Source: Methylobacterium longum (GTDB taxonomy: Bacteria > Pseudomonadota > Alphaproteobacteria > Rhizobiales > Beijerinckiaceae). From it: a stretch of 64,000 nucleotides of DNA. Below are positions 31,087 to 40,796 of this stretch, piece by piece. The stretch's first letter is position 1. Each line of letters opens with the position of its first letter. Location of the stretch: contig NZ_BPQS01000011.1 in NCBI RefSeq assembly GCF_022179385.1, positions 101,798-165,797 on the forward strand, written 5' to 3'. The position numbers and the translations under genes were made by a program. The notes under the pieces were generated by a model. That model searched no databases. It had not been told where the DNA came from and saw only the letters and a program-made list of their open reading frames with translations.

Positions 31087-33222
31087 ATGACGGAGATCGG
31101 CCACGGCCTGCTCGCTCAACCCACCGGCGCGCCGGTCGCCGAGGTTCGGCCGCGGCGCTTCAGCGTCCACGGGCAGGAGATCACCGATCCCTACGCGTGG
31201 CTGAAGGCCGAGAACTGGCAGACAGTCCTCAAGGACCCGGCCGCCCTGCCGGACGACATCGCCGCCTACCTCAAGGCCGAGAACGCCTTCGCCGAAACGG
31301 CGCTCTCCGGGACCGCGGCGCTGCGCCGGCGGCTCGTCGCCGAGATGCGCGGGCGGATCCAGGAGGATGAGAGCGGCGTCCCGGAGCCGGACGGGCCCTT
31401 CGCCTACTACACCCGCCACCGCGAGGGCGGGCAGCACCCGCTGATCTGCCGGCGGCCGTCGACCGCGCCCGATGTGCCCGAGTCCGGGCCGGACCCGGAC
31501 GAGACCATCCTGATCGACGGCGACCGGGAGGGCGAGGGGCATCCCTTCTTCGAGATCGCCGCCGCGGTCCATTCCGACGACCACAGCCGGCTGGCCTGGA
31601 GCGCCGACACCAAGGGCTCGGAACTCTACACGATCCGGGTGCGCGACATCGCCACCGGCCTCGACCGCGACGACCGGGTCGAGGCGACCTCCGGCGAGGC
31701 GGTCTGGGCGGCGGACGCGGAGAGCTTCTGGTACGTGGCGGTGGACGCCAACCACCGCCCCGCCAAGGTCATGCGCCACCGCCTCGGCACCGCGCAGAGC
31801 GAGGACGAGACGGTCTACACGGAGGCCGATGCCGGCTATTTCGTCCATATCGGCAAGACCCAGTCGGGCACGTTCCTCGACGTGACCGCGAGCGACCACG
31901 AGACCTCCGAGGTCCGGCTGCTCGACCGCCACGCGGAGGCCGCGCCCCTGCGCCTCGTCGAGCCGCGGACGCCGCTGCTGATCTACGGGGTCGAGCACCG
32001 GGGCGACCGGCTGTACATCCGCACCAACGCGGACGGGGCCGAGGACTTCAAGATCGTCACCGCGCCGCTGGACGATCCGGGGCGCGCGCACTGGACCGAC
32101 CTGGTGCCCCACCGGCCCGGGGTGATGATCCGTCACCTCCACCTGCTGGCCGGCCACCTGGTCCGGCTGGAGATCGAGAACGCCCGGCCGCGGATCGTGG
32201 TGCGCGACCTCGCCGACGGCACCGAGCACAGCGTCGCCTTCGACGAGGAGGCCTACTCGCTGGGCCTGCGCGCCGGGCTCGCCTTCGACACGGCCACGAT
32301 CCGCTTCGTCTACGCCTCGATGACGACGCCGTCCGAGACCTGGGACTACGCGTGCGACAGCCGGGCCCGGACCCTGCGCAAGCGGCAGGCGGTGCCGAGC
32401 GGGCACGACCCGGCCGCCTACGTCACCCGGCGGCTGTTCGCCACCGCGCCGGACGGCGAGCAGGTGCCGGTCTCGCTCCTGCACCGCCGGGACCTGATCC
32501 TCGACGGCAGCGCGCCGCTGCTCCTCTACGGCTACGGCTCCTACGGCACGCTGATGCCGGCCGGGTTCCGCACCAACCTGCTGAGCCTCGTGGACCGCGG
32601 CTTCGTCTACGCCATCGCGCATATCCGCGGCGGCACCGAGAAGGGCTGGCGCTGGTACCTGGACGGCAAGCGCGAGAAGAAGCCCAACACCTTCACGGAC
32701 TTCATCGCCTGCGCCCGCGCGCTGATCGCGGCCGGCTACACGGCCGAGGCGCGCATCGTCGCCCATGGCGGCTCGGCGGGCGGGATGCTGATGGGCGCGG
32801 TGGCCAACCTCGCGCCGGAGCTGTTCGCCGGGATCGTCGCCGACGTGCCCTTCGTCGACGTGCTCAACACGATGCTCGACGCGGACCTGCCGCTGACCCC
32901 GCCGGAATGGCCCGAATGGGGCAACCCCGCCGAGAGCGAGACCGCCTTCCGGACGATCCTGTCGTACTCGCCCTACGACAACGTCGCCCCCAAGGCCTAT
33001 CCGGCGATCCTGGCGCTCGGCGGGCTCACCGATCCACGGGTGACCTACTGGGAGCCGGCCAAGTGGGTGGCGCGGCTGCGGGCCACCATGACGGGGGGCG
33101 GCCCGGTCCTGCTGCGGATCAACATGGAGGCGGGCCATGGGGGCGCCGCCGGCCGGTTCGACCGGCTGGAGGAGGTGGCGCTGATCTACGCCTTCGCCCT
33201 CGCGGCGGTGGGGAAGGCCTAG
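31087..33222 (+). CDS. ptrB: Oligopeptidase B (S9A family serine peptidase)
   Basis: A 711-residue prolyl-oligopeptidase family enzyme. The N-terminal beta-propeller starts after ERYAW-like EITDPYAWLKAENWQTVLKD. The C-terminal alpha/beta-hydrolase has the nucleophile S563 in AHGGSAGGMLMG, the acid D649 in LTDPRVTYWEPAKWVARLR and the base H684 in MEAGHGGAAGRF. GTEKGWRWYLDGKREKKPNT is typical of oligopeptidase B, which cuts short peptides after Arg or Lys in the cytosol. The length is usual for the family. The gene has a clean ATG with a GGGAGACACG leader and appears monocistronic. Confidence 0.94.
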   Translation: MTEIGHGLLAQPTGAPVAEVRPRRFSVHGQEITDPYAWLKAENWQTVLKDPAALPDDIAAYLKAENAFAETALSGTAALRRRLVAEMRGRIQEDESGVPEPDGPFAYYTRHREGGQHPLICRRPSTAPDVPESGPDPDETILIDGDREGEGHPFFEIAAAVHSDDHSRLAWSADTKGSELYTIRVRDIATGLDRDDRVEATSGEAVWAADAESFWYVAVDANHRPAKVMRHRLGTAQSEDETVYTEADAGYFVHIGKTQSGTFLDVTASDHETSEVRLLDRHAEAAPLRLVEPRTPLLIYGVEHRGDRLYIRTNADGAEDFKIVTAPLDDPGRAHWTDLVPHRPGVMIRHLHLLAGHLVRLEIENARPRIVVRDLADGTEHSVAFDEEAYSLGLRAGLAFDTATIRFVYASMTTPSETWDYACDSRARTLRKRQAVPSGHDPAAYVTRRLFATAPDGEQVPVSLLHRRDLILDGSAPLLLYGYGSYGTLMPAGFRTNLLSLVDRGFVYAIAHIRGGTEKGWRWYLDGKREKKPNTFTDFIACARALIAAGYTAEARIVAHGGSAGGMLMGAVANLAPELFAGIVADVPFVDVLNTMLDADLPLTPPEWPEWGNPAESETAFRTILSYSPYDNVAPKAYPAILALGGLTDPRVTYWEPAKWVARLRATMTGGGPVLLRINMEAGHGGAAGRFDRLEEVALIYAFALAAVGKA

Positions 33223-33267
33223 GCCGGCGGGCTCCGGGGCGGGGTCCGACCGCGGGACCGGCGCGCC

Positions 33268-36200
33268 TCAGGGACGGATTTCGGCGGGCTCGACCGGCTG
33301 GGCCGATCCCTCCTGCGCCCGCGCCCGGCGCGTCGCCTCCTCGGCGGCCCGCTCGGCCGCCTTCTCGGCCGCCGCCTTCTCCGCCGCGGCCTTCTCGGCC
33401 GCCGCCTTGAGCGCCGCGGCGCGCGCCTTGTCCATCTCGATCCGGCCGCGGCGGCGCTGCCGCTCCACCTGATCGGCCTCGGTGAGCTCGATGGATTCCA
33501 GCTCGCGCTGCAGCACGAAGGCGGCGAGCCCGTTCGACAGGGCGCCGACGTCGAGGGTCCGCTCGGGCGCGGCGACCGGGCCCGAGAGCCCGAGCTGGAT
33601 CATCGGCGCACCGGCGTTCCAGCCCCGCGGCACCGGGCCGCCCGAGAGGGTCCCGCGGGCGTCCAGGCGGCCGGCGCGCAGGTCGTAGCTGAGGGTGCCG
33701 GACCAGCGCGCCGCCCCGAGATCGATGTCGAGGGGGCCGGCCCGCAGCACGCCGCCCACGAGGGTGGCGGCGGCGCGGGCGGGGCCGCGCGCCCGCGCGC
33801 CACCCTTGGCGAGCTCCTCGGCGACCACCGCCTGAAGCCGGCCCTCGCGCAGCGGATCGTCCATCTCGGCGGCCCGCGCCAGGGCGCGGCCGAGCCCCGC
33901 GGGATCGGCCTCCGGGACGGTGAGATCGACGAGCGCCAGGGTGCCGCTGCCCGAGAGGTTCTCGGCGAGGCCGGGACCGGTCTCGGCCGAGGTGGAGAAG
34001 CGCAGATCCGCGGTCAGGCGGCCGCCGATCGGGCCGCCGGCGAGCGCGGGGATCGCGACGGCGTCGAGGCGGCCCGCCCCGGAGATCGCCCCGCTGGCCC
34101 CGAGGCGCGACAGCGTGGCCGACCCCGCGATCCGGCCCCCGGCCAGCGCCCCGCTCAGGTCCCGCACGGTCAGGCCCGCGTCGGCGAGGCCGAAGCCGAG
34201 GGTCGCGTCCGTCGCCACGAGCCCGCGCCCGAGGTCCAGGCTGGCGACGCGAAGGTCGAGGGCGAGGCTCGGAGCCGCGGCCGGCGCCGCGAACCGCCCG
34301 CTGCCGTCCTGGGGCAGCACGGTCGCGGCCGCGAGCTGGGGCAGCGACAGGCGGTCGAGGGTGAGGCGGCCGCTCAGGGCGCCGCCGGGCGCCCGCGTCA
34401 GCGCCCCGTTCAGGCCCGCGCCCGCGACGCGGCCGTCGAGGGCGGCGGTGACCTCGCCCTTGTCCCCCGACAGCGTGACGGTCAGCTCGGCGGGCCACGC
34501 GCCGGGCTGGAGGCGCGCGGCCCCGGCCAGCGTCAGGAAGGGGGCCAGATCGGCCGCGTCGACCCGCAGGACGCCACGGCTGGGCAGCGCGTCGGGCCCG
34601 AGGAGGAGCGGCGTCCCGGTGGCGATCTTCAGGCCCGCGACGCTGCCGTCGGCCGTGACCGCGAGGGCATCGCCCGCGCCGCGCTCGGCCCCCTCCCGGC
34701 GCCCGGCGCGTTCGGCGCGCAGGCGCAGTTCGGCGGGAAGCTGGAGGCCGGGGATGTCGGGCCGGCCGAACCACGCGCCGGCCCGGGGGCCGGTCAGGAT
34801 GGCGGTCCCGCCCTCGATCCGCGTGCCGCGGCTCACGAGCGTCAGGTCGAGGGTGCCGCCGCCGGCCCCGCCCTTCGCCTGCGTGCGGAGCGCCTCCGCG
34901 GCGCCGCCCTCCCGGTCGAGGGTCACGGCGAGGTCGAGGGGGGCGTCCCGCAGGAAGGCGGGCAGCAGGCGGATGTCGCCGACCCAGACCCGCTCGAGCA
35001 GGCCCAGCAGCGGCGCCGCCACCGGGGCCTTCAGGCGGCCGGAGACGCGGCCGGTCCCGTCCGCGCCGATCCGCCCGGACAGCTTGGCGCTGGCGCCCGC
35101 GAGGTTCGTCACGTCGAGGCTGTCGACCACGAGGCTGCCGCCGTCGGACTGGATGCTGGCCGCGATGGTGCCGGTCCCGGAATTCGCCGCTCCGAAGCGC
35201 ACGTCCTGGGCCTCCAGGGTCAGCGCGAGGTCGTGGTCGCGCAGGCTGCCGAGCGTCGTGCCCAGCGGCGGCAGGCCGGCGATGTCGATGCCGCGGGCGC
35301 GGATCTGGGCCTCGAACCGCCCGCGCGCGCCGGCCTCCGCGGCCTTGTAGCGGGCGTTGCCGGTGATCCGGGCCTGCCCCAGGGTCAGGCGCAGGTCGCG
35401 CAGGGACAGGCTGTCGGCGGCGGCCGACAGCTCGGCGGCCGCCTCGACCCGGCGCCCGTCGAGGAGCGCCGGCAGCGGCCCCTCCAGGCCGAGGCGCCGC
35501 AGGTAGCGTCCCAGCGCGTCCGAATCGGGGGCGGTCAGGCTGACCGGGCCGGTCAGGCGCAGGGGCGCCGTCTCGATCTGCCCGCTCGCCGTCAGGGCCG
35601 CCTGCGCCGGCCCAGTCACCGAGAGGCGGCGCAGCAGGAGCCCGCCCGCCCGCTCCACCGTGCCGGCGAAGGCGAGGTCCGACCATTCCTCGCCGCCGAG
35701 CACGGCGCTGCCCACCGCGAGGTCGAGGTCGAGCATGGCCGGGAGGCCGCCGGCCCACCGGGGGGCCCCGCGGGCGATCAGGGCCTGGCCCTCCGGCGAG
35801 GCCAGGAAGGCGTCGAGGTCGAGGCGGCGGGCCTCCAGGCTCAGCCCGGCGCGCCACTGGCGCAGGTCCAGGCGGCCGGTGCCGCCGAGCCGCAGCGCCC
35901 GGCCGCCCGGATCGACCGCGAGGTCGACGTTCTCGAACCGCACCTGGGTCCCGCGCGCCTTGAAGCCCCCGCCGATGGAGAACGGCAGGTAGGTCCCCGC
36001 GGCCTGGGTCGGCGGCCCGACGACGAGGCGGACCGTGCCCTCGGCCTCGACCAGGGAGGCCCGGCCGGCCTCCGCGGGGGCGAGGCCGAACCGCGCATCC
36101 GCCTCGAAGCGCGGATGCGCGTCGCCGCCGCCGGAGATCTTCACGGGCAGCCGCCCGTCGGCCCCCGGGGTGCCGCTGACGGCCCGGAACGGGAGGCCGC

Positions 36201-36747
36201 CGCTGGTCCCCTCCGCCCGCCACGGTCCGACGAGGGCCGGCGCCTGCAGGGTCAGGTCCTGCACGTAGAGCTGGTCGGTCCGGCCCGTGGCCGGCACCTG
36301 CGTGGTGATGAGGAACTGCTGGACGTGCAGGGCCTCGATGGCGAGGTCGCGGGCGCGCAGGGCCTCGCCGAGGTCGGGGGGCAGCTTCACGGCGTCCGGC
36401 CCCGCGGCCGGGAGCCTGATCTCGGCCCGGCCGATCCGGGTCTCGGTGAAGCGGAACTCGCCCTTCAGGAGCGGCGCCAGGGCGATCTCGGCCTTGACGA
36501 ACCGGGCGTCGAGGGACGGCCGGTCCGGATCGGTCCCGAGATGGAGGCGGTCGACGCGCAGCCGCGGCGACGGCAGGAGGCGGACCTCGATCCGCCCGTC
36601 TGTCCGGGTCGGGATGCCGAGGGAGCGGGCGAGCGCCCGGTCGACCAGCGCGCGGTGGGCCTGCCAATCGACGAAGGGCGGGACGGCGAGCGCCGCCACG
36701 AGAACCAGGATGACGGCGCCCGCCAGCGCGGTCAGAAGATCACGCAA
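33268..36747 (-). CDS. AsmA-family protein
   Basis: A 1159-residue AsmA/YhdP-like protein: one N-terminal membrane helix (LLTALAGAVILVLVAALAVP) followed by PFVDWQAHRALVDRALARSL and a long repetitive beta-strand body rich in LDL/LRV motifs. Such proteins sit in the inner membrane and bridge the periplasm, affecting outer-membrane lipid transport. I chose a TTG start at 36747, giving MRDLLTALAGA, which matches the usual family N-terminus; readings further upstream are Arg/Gly-rich. The C-terminus ends in an Ala/Glu/Lys heptad-like tract (repeats of KAAAE from about 1110), a likely coiled coil. It is convergent with oligopeptidase B. Confidence 0.9.
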   Translation of the reverse strand: MRDLLTALAGAVILVLVAALAVPPFVDWQAHRALVDRALARSLGIPTRTDGRIEVRLLPSPRLRVDRLHLGTDPDRPSLDARFVKAEIALAPLLKGEFRFTETRIGRAEIRLPAAGPDAVKLPPDLGEALRARDLAIEALHVQQFLITTQVPATGRTDQLYVQDLTLQAPALVGPWRAEGTSGGLPFRAVSGTPGADGRLPVKISGGGDAHPRFEADARFGLAPAEAGRASLVEAEGTVRLVVGPPTQAAGTYLPFSIGGGFKARGTQVRFENVDLAVDPGGRALRLGGTGRLDLRQWRAGLSLEARRLDLDAFLASPEGQALIARGAPRWAGGLPAMLDLDLAVGSAVLGGEEWSDLAFAGTVERAGGLLLRRLSVTGPAQAALTASGQIETAPLRLTGPVSLTAPDSDALGRYLRRLGLEGPLPALLDGRRVEAAAELSAAADSLSLRDLRLTLGQARITGNARYKAAEAGARGRFEAQIRARGIDIAGLPPLGTTLGSLRDHDLALTLEAQDVRFGAANSGTGTIAASIQSDGGSLVVDSLDVTNLAGASAKLSGRIGADGTGRVSGRLKAPVAAPLLGLLERVWVGDIRLLPAFLRDAPLDLAVTLDREGGAAEALRTQAKGGAGGGTLDLTLVSRGTRIEGGTAILTGPRAGAWFGRPDIPGLQLPAELRLRAERAGRREGAERGAGDALAVTADGSVAGLKIATGTPLLLGPDALPSRGVLRVDAADLAPFLTLAGAARLQPGAWPAELTVTLSGDKGEVTAALDGRVAGAGLNGALTRAPGGALSGRLTLDRLSLPQLAAATVLPQDGSGRFAAPAAAPSLALDLRVASLDLGRGLVATDATLGFGLADAGLTVRDLSGALAGGRIAGSATLSRLGASGAISGAGRLDAVAIPALAGGPIGGRLTADLRFSTSAETGPGLAENLSGSGTLALVDLTVPEADPAGLGRALARAAEMDDPLREGRLQAVVAEELAKGGARARGPARAAATLVGGVLRAGPLDIDLGAARWSGTLSYDLRAGRLDARGTLSGGPVPRGWNAGAPMIQLGLSGPVAAPERTLDVGALSNGLAAFVLQRELESIELTEADQVERQRRRGRIEMDKARAAALKAAAEKAAAEKAAAEKAAERAAEEATRRARAQEGSAQPVEPAEIRP

Positions 36748-37162
36748 TGGTCCCGTTCCGCACTCATGTCCGCGCGGGGCTGCCCCGACGCCGTCCCGCG
36801 TGCCCCGCGGGCAAGCCGCCACGGCCATAGCACGATCAGGCGCGCAGGGCGCCAGCGGCGAAGTCTGCGATCCCGCCCCTGTGCCTCAGGCGCCGCAGTC
36901 GCTCCGGCGCCGCCGGCGGGCCCGGACTCGGCGGCGCCGCCCGCGCGGGATCCCGGCGCGGCAGCGGGCCCCGACTCCGGTCTGCGCTGCGCCGCGCCGG
37001 CATGACGGGGCATCCCCGTGACCGGGATCGGCCGCGACGGTCTCCGAACCGTCGTTCTCGGCGCGCCGACGGCCCGCGCCTCCCGACTTCGCGCACCGCC
37101 GGTTGCAGGCGTCGCGCCCAAACCACCTCGACGCCGTTCGCGATTTGGTCCAGGGATGCGGG

Positions 37163-39532
37163 ATGCAGAATAACCCGCATGCGCAGCCCGCCGGGGACGG
37201 CGCTCCCGCCTCTTCCATCGCCGCCCGCGCCATGGGCGCGCTCCGCCGCGACGCCGCCGGCTACCTCGACGGGCTCAACCCCGAGCAGCGCCACGCCGTC
37301 GAGACCACGGAGGGTCCGGTGCTCGTGCTGGCCGGCGCCGGCACCGGCAAGACCCGGGTGCTCACCACCCGCATCGCCCATCTCATCTCCACCGGGCGGG
37401 CACGCCCCTTCGACATCCTGGCGGTGACCTTCACCAACAAGGCCGCCCGGGAGATGAAGCACCGGATCGGCAGCCTGATCGGCCCGGCCGGCGAGGGCAT
37501 GCCCTGGCTCGGCACCTTCCACGCCATCGGCACCAAGATCCTGCGCCGGCACGCGGAACTCGTCGGGCTGAAATCGGACTTCACCATCCTGGGCACCGAC
37601 GACCAGCTCCGGCTGATGAAGCAGGTGATCGCCGATCAGAACGTCGACGAGAAGCGCTGGCCGGCCCGCGCCCTGTCGCACGCCATCGACGGCTGGAAGA
37701 ACCGCGGCCTCTCCCCCGAGCAGGTGCCGGCCGGCGAGGCCGCCTCCTTCGCGTTCGGCAAGGGCGGCACGCTCTACAGCGCCTACCAGGCCCGACTGGC
37801 GACGCTGAACGCCGTCGATTTCGGCGACCTCCTGCTGCTCTGCCTCAAGCTCTGGCGCGAGAACCCCGACGTCCTGGCCAATTACCAGGACCGGTTCCGC
37901 TACATCCTGGTGGACGAGTACCAGGACACCAACGTCGCCCAGTACCTGTGGCTGCGCCTGCTCGCGCAGAACCGCAAGAACATCGCCTGCGTGGGCGACG
38001 ACGACCAGTCGATCTACGGCTGGCGCGGCGCCGAGGTCGACAACATCCTGCGCTTCGAGCACGACTTCCCCGGCGCCGTGGTGGTGCGGCTGGAGCGCAA
38101 CTACCGCTCCACCGGCCACATCCTGGCGGCCGCCTCGGGACTGATCGCCCGGAACGAGAGCCGGCTCGGCAAGACCCTGCGCACCGACGACGAGCCGGGC
38201 GAGCGCGTCACCGTGACGGGGGCCTGGGATTCCGAGGAGGAGGCGCGGCTGCTCGCCGAGGCGATCGAATCGCTCCAGGTGAAGCAGCACCCCCTGTCGG
38301 AGATCGCCGTGCTGGTGCGGATCTCGGCGCAGATGCGCGAGATCGAGGACCGGTTCGTCCAGCTCGGCCTGCCCTACCGGGTGATCGGCGGCCCGCGCTT
38401 CTACGAGCGCGCCGAGATCCGGGACGCCCTGGCCTACCTGCGCGCCACCGTGAACGTCAGCGACGACCTCGCCTTCGAGCGGATCGTCAACACGCCCAAG
38501 CGCGGCCTGGGCGACGCGACCCTGCAGCAGCTCCACACCTACGGCCGGGCCAACCGGCTGCCCCTGCGGATCGCCGCCGAGCGCCTGTGCGAGACCGACG
38601 AGCTGAAGCCCCGGGTCCGCTCGACCCTGCGGGCGGTCACCGAGAGCTTCGCGCGCTGGGCGCGGCTGATCGAGTCGCAGCCCCACAGCGAGGTCGCGCA
38701 GACCATCCTGGAGGAATCCGGCTACGTCGAGATGTGGCAGAAGGACCGCTCGGCCGACGCCGCCGGCCGCCTCGAGAACCTGAAGGAATTCGTCCGCTCC
38801 ATGGAGGAGTTCCCCGACATGGCGGCGTTCCTCGAGCACGTCTCCCTGGTGATGGAGGCCTCCGAGACCGAGGGCGCCGACCGCGTCTCCCTGATGACGC
38901 TCCACGCCGCCAAGGGGCTCGAATTCGACACCGTGTTCCTGCCCGGCTGGGAGGACGGCCTGTTCCCCAGTCAGCGGGCGCTGGACGAGAGCGGCCGGGC
39001 CGGCCTGGAGGAGGAGCGCCGCCTCGCCCATGTCGGGCTGACCCGGGCGCGCAAGCGCGCCAAGCTCTCCTTCGCGGTGAACCGGCGGATCCACGGCCTG
39101 TGGTCCTCGACCATCCCGTCCCGGTTCATCGACGAACTGCCGGAATCGGCCGTCGACGTGGTCGAGGCGCCCGCCCATTTCTCGGCCGGCGCCTCGCGGT
39201 TCGACCGCAACCCCACGCCCTTCGGATCGAGCTACGGCACGCCCGGCTGGCAGCGGGCGCAGGCCAACACGGCGGCGGGCGGGCGCGGCTTCGGCTCGGT
39301 GCCGGGCGGCCGGGCCGGCGGATCGACGGGCGGTCCGCGCCAGATCGAGGGCGAGCTGATCGCCAAATCCACCGGCACGCCCTCGGCCTTCCAGGGCGGC
39401 CAGCGGGTCTTCCACACCAAGTTCGGCCCCGGGACCATCGCGGGCGTCGACGGCAACAAGCTGACCGTTGACTTCGACAAGGCCGGCCGGAAGATGGTCC
39501 TCGACAGCTTCATCCAGGCTGGATCGAGCTAG
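37163..39532 (+). CDS. uvrD: UvrD/PcrA-type DNA helicase
   Basis: A 789-residue superfamily 1A helicase. Motif I is AGAGTGKTRVLT (K63), motif II is LVDEYQDTNVAQYLW (residues 250-256), motif III is GDDDQSIYGWRGAEV, and motif V-VI regions are LMTLHAAKGLEFDTVFLPGW and EERRLAHVGLTRARKR. It unwinds DNA in nucleotide-excision and mismatch repair or removes RecA filaments. The C-terminus has a Gly-rich linker and then the Tudor-like segment GQRVFHTKFGPGTIAGVDGN seen in PcrA/UvrD. I chose the ATG at 37163, preceded by a GGGATGCGGG leader; an in-frame ATG at 37103 would add 20 residues. Confidence 0.94.
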   Translation: MQNNPHAQPAGDGAPASSIAARAMGALRRDAAGYLDGLNPEQRHAVETTEGPVLVLAGAGTGKTRVLTTRIAHLISTGRARPFDILAVTFTNKAAREMKHRIGSLIGPAGEGMPWLGTFHAIGTKILRRHAELVGLKSDFTILGTDDQLRLMKQVIADQNVDEKRWPARALSHAIDGWKNRGLSPEQVPAGEAASFAFGKGGTLYSAYQARLATLNAVDFGDLLLLCLKLWRENPDVLANYQDRFRYILVDEYQDTNVAQYLWLRLLAQNRKNIACVGDDDQSIYGWRGAEVDNILRFEHDFPGAVVVRLERNYRSTGHILAAASGLIARNESRLGKTLRTDDEPGERVTVTGAWDSEEEARLLAEAIESLQVKQHPLSEIAVLVRISAQMREIEDRFVQLGLPYRVIGGPRFYERAEIRDALAYLRATVNVSDDLAFERIVNTPKRGLGDATLQQLHTYGRANRLPLRIAAERLCETDELKPRVRSTLRAVTESFARWARLIESQPHSEVAQTILEESGYVEMWQKDRSADAAGRLENLKEFVRSMEEFPDMAAFLEHVSLVMEASETEGADRVSLMTLHAAKGLEFDTVFLPGWEDGLFPSQRALDESGRAGLEEERRLAHVGLTRARKRAKLSFAVNRRIHGLWSSTIPSRFIDELPESAVDVVEAPAHFSAGASRFDRNPTPFGSSYGTPGWQRAQANTAAGGRGFGSVPGGRAGGSTGGPRQIEGELIAKSTGTPSAFQGGQRVFHTKFGPGTIAGVDGNKLTVDFDKAGRKMVLDSFIQAGSS

Positions 39533-39946
39533 TCCCGCCGACCAAGCCCGGACGTCCCAGGGCGGCAGGGTCGGCCGGCTTCGCCCCTGCGGGCGGGGAG
39601 GTCGTGAGATCGTGCCGGATGCCGCGCCATCCCGTCTCTCCCGGCCCCGGCCTGTTGCACCCGCGCCAGCATCGCGGCTTCTTCCCACCGTCCGCCGCCA
39701 CCGTCACCCCGTAGTCACACCCCGTGCGCCATCGTGCGGCGCGAAGCACGCTGGTGCGGCAGTTGCATCGCGTAATCGGTCGCGTTCGGCACGTCGTAAC
39801 GCTCTCCACAGGCCGACGAGCGCGGCGCGGAACCTTCGGTCAGGGGCCGCTATTTAGTTCCGCAAGCGAGTATATCCAGGAGCACGCAGGTAAACGGCAG
39901 TTCAGAGACAGATCCAGGTTGGCAAGTCCCGTTGGAGTGTACATCC
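39533..39946. other. 414-nt intergenic region upstream of the PhoH-like gene
   Basis: The left part is GC-rich with no gene seen. From about 39840 the sequence becomes AT-richer (CTATTTAGTTCCGC and AAACGGCAGTTCAG) and probably contains the promoter and leader of the PhoH-like gene. I found no tRNA-like or clear terminator structure. Confidence 0.4.
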
Positions 39947-40663
39947 ATGAAGAGACGCCGCGCACGACTTGAACTGGTTGAAGACCGCACGTCCCGCATT
40001 CACCGCACGCGCTTCGACGAAGAACGCAACCTCGCCCCGATCCAGCCGCTCACGGAACGCCAGGCCGAGTATCTCGACGCCCTGGCCCGCTCGCCGCAGG
40101 TGATCGTCCTGGGCCCGGCCGGAACCGGCAAGACCTTCATCGCCGGCACCCGCGCCGCCGACCAGCTCCGCCAGCGCCGGATCGCCAAGGTCGTCATCAC
40201 CCGCCCGAACGTGCCCTCTGGCCGGTCCCTCGGCTTCTTCCCCGGCACCCTGGAGGAGAAGATCGCCCCCTGGGTGGCCCCGCTGACCGAGGCCATGAAG
40301 GAGCGCATGGGCGAAGCCGCCTTCGAGATCGCCCTGAAGACCGGCGACATCGAGATCGTCCCCTTCGAGGTGATGCGCGGCCGGACCTTCAAGAACTGCC
40401 TCGTGATCCTCGACGAGGCCCAGAACACCACGGTCAACGAGATCAAGATGTTCCTGACGCGGATCGGCGACGACTGCCAGGTCATCATCAACGGCGACGT
40501 CTCCCAGACGGACCTCCGCGAGACCTCGGGGCTGCGCACCGTGATGCACATGATCAAGAGCCGGATGATGCCGATCCCGGTGGTGGAGTTCACCCGCAAC
40601 GACATCGTCCGCTCGGGCATCTGCGCCGAATGGGTGAAGGCGTTCGAGGAAACTAATCTCTGA
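39947..40663 (+). CDS. PhoH-like ATPase
   Basis: A 238-residue PhoH-family P-loop ATPase. Walker A is GPAGTGKTF (K62), preceded by PLTERQAEYLDALARSPQVI. The PhoH signature RPNVPSGRSLGFFPGTLEEK is intact, and Walker B is NCLVILDEAQNTT with GDDCQVIINGDVSQTDL following. This is the short cytosolic form, without a PIN domain. PhoH proteins are thought to act in RNA metabolism; their exact reaction is unsettled. The ATG at 39947 is preceded by GGAGTGTACATCC; a 5-residue longer start is possible. Tandem hairpins follow the stop codon. Confidence 0.92.
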   Translation: MKRRRARLELVEDRTSRIHRTRFDEERNLAPIQPLTERQAEYLDALARSPQVIVLGPAGTGKTFIAGTRAADQLRQRRIAKVVITRPNVPSGRSLGFFPGTLEEKIAPWVAPLTEAMKERMGEAAFEIALKTGDIEIVPFEVMRGRTFKNCLVILDEAQNTTVNEIKMFLTRIGDDCQVIINGDVSQTDLRETSGLRTVMHMIKSRMMPIPVVEFTRNDIVRSGICAEWVKAFEETNL

Positions 40664-40678
40664 CCTAACAGTTAGTGG

Positions 40679-40750
40679 CGGCGGGTCCTCGACGACCCGC
40701 CGTGCCGGCCCCCGGCACGAGACGGCTCTCCGCACCTCCCGTCCGGGAGG
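40679..40750. terminator. Three consecutive hairpins after the PhoH-like gene
   Basis: Three GC-rich inverted repeats follow in series: CGGCGGGTC/GACCCGCCG (40679-40702, 6-nt loop), CGTGCCGG/CCGGCACG (40701-40719, 3-nt loop) and CCTCCC/GGGAGG (40735-40750). The first two share bases and cannot form fully together. No U-tract follows, so they may act as a weak terminator, an mRNA-stabilising end, or a leader of the next gene. Confidence 0.45.
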
Positions 40751-40796
40751 ATGAACCGGGCACCATACCCGGCCATCAGAGAATTGGAGTCTCCTC

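Noticed and set aside
30626..31090. Open frames on both strands between the TadG-like gene and oligopeptidase B.
   Set aside because: Low-complexity Arg/Pro/Gly translations with no motifs and mutually overlapping; typical of GC-rich non-coding sequence.
28519..33138. Very long minus-strand open frame opposite oligopeptidase B, and similar long frames at 7176-10805 (plus) and 59281-62415 (plus).
   Set aside because: High GC suppresses stop codons on the antisense strand. These translations are Arg/Gly/Pro-rich, have no family motifs, and lie opposite well-supported genes; the last one only becomes real at its 3' end, as the first DUF606 gene.
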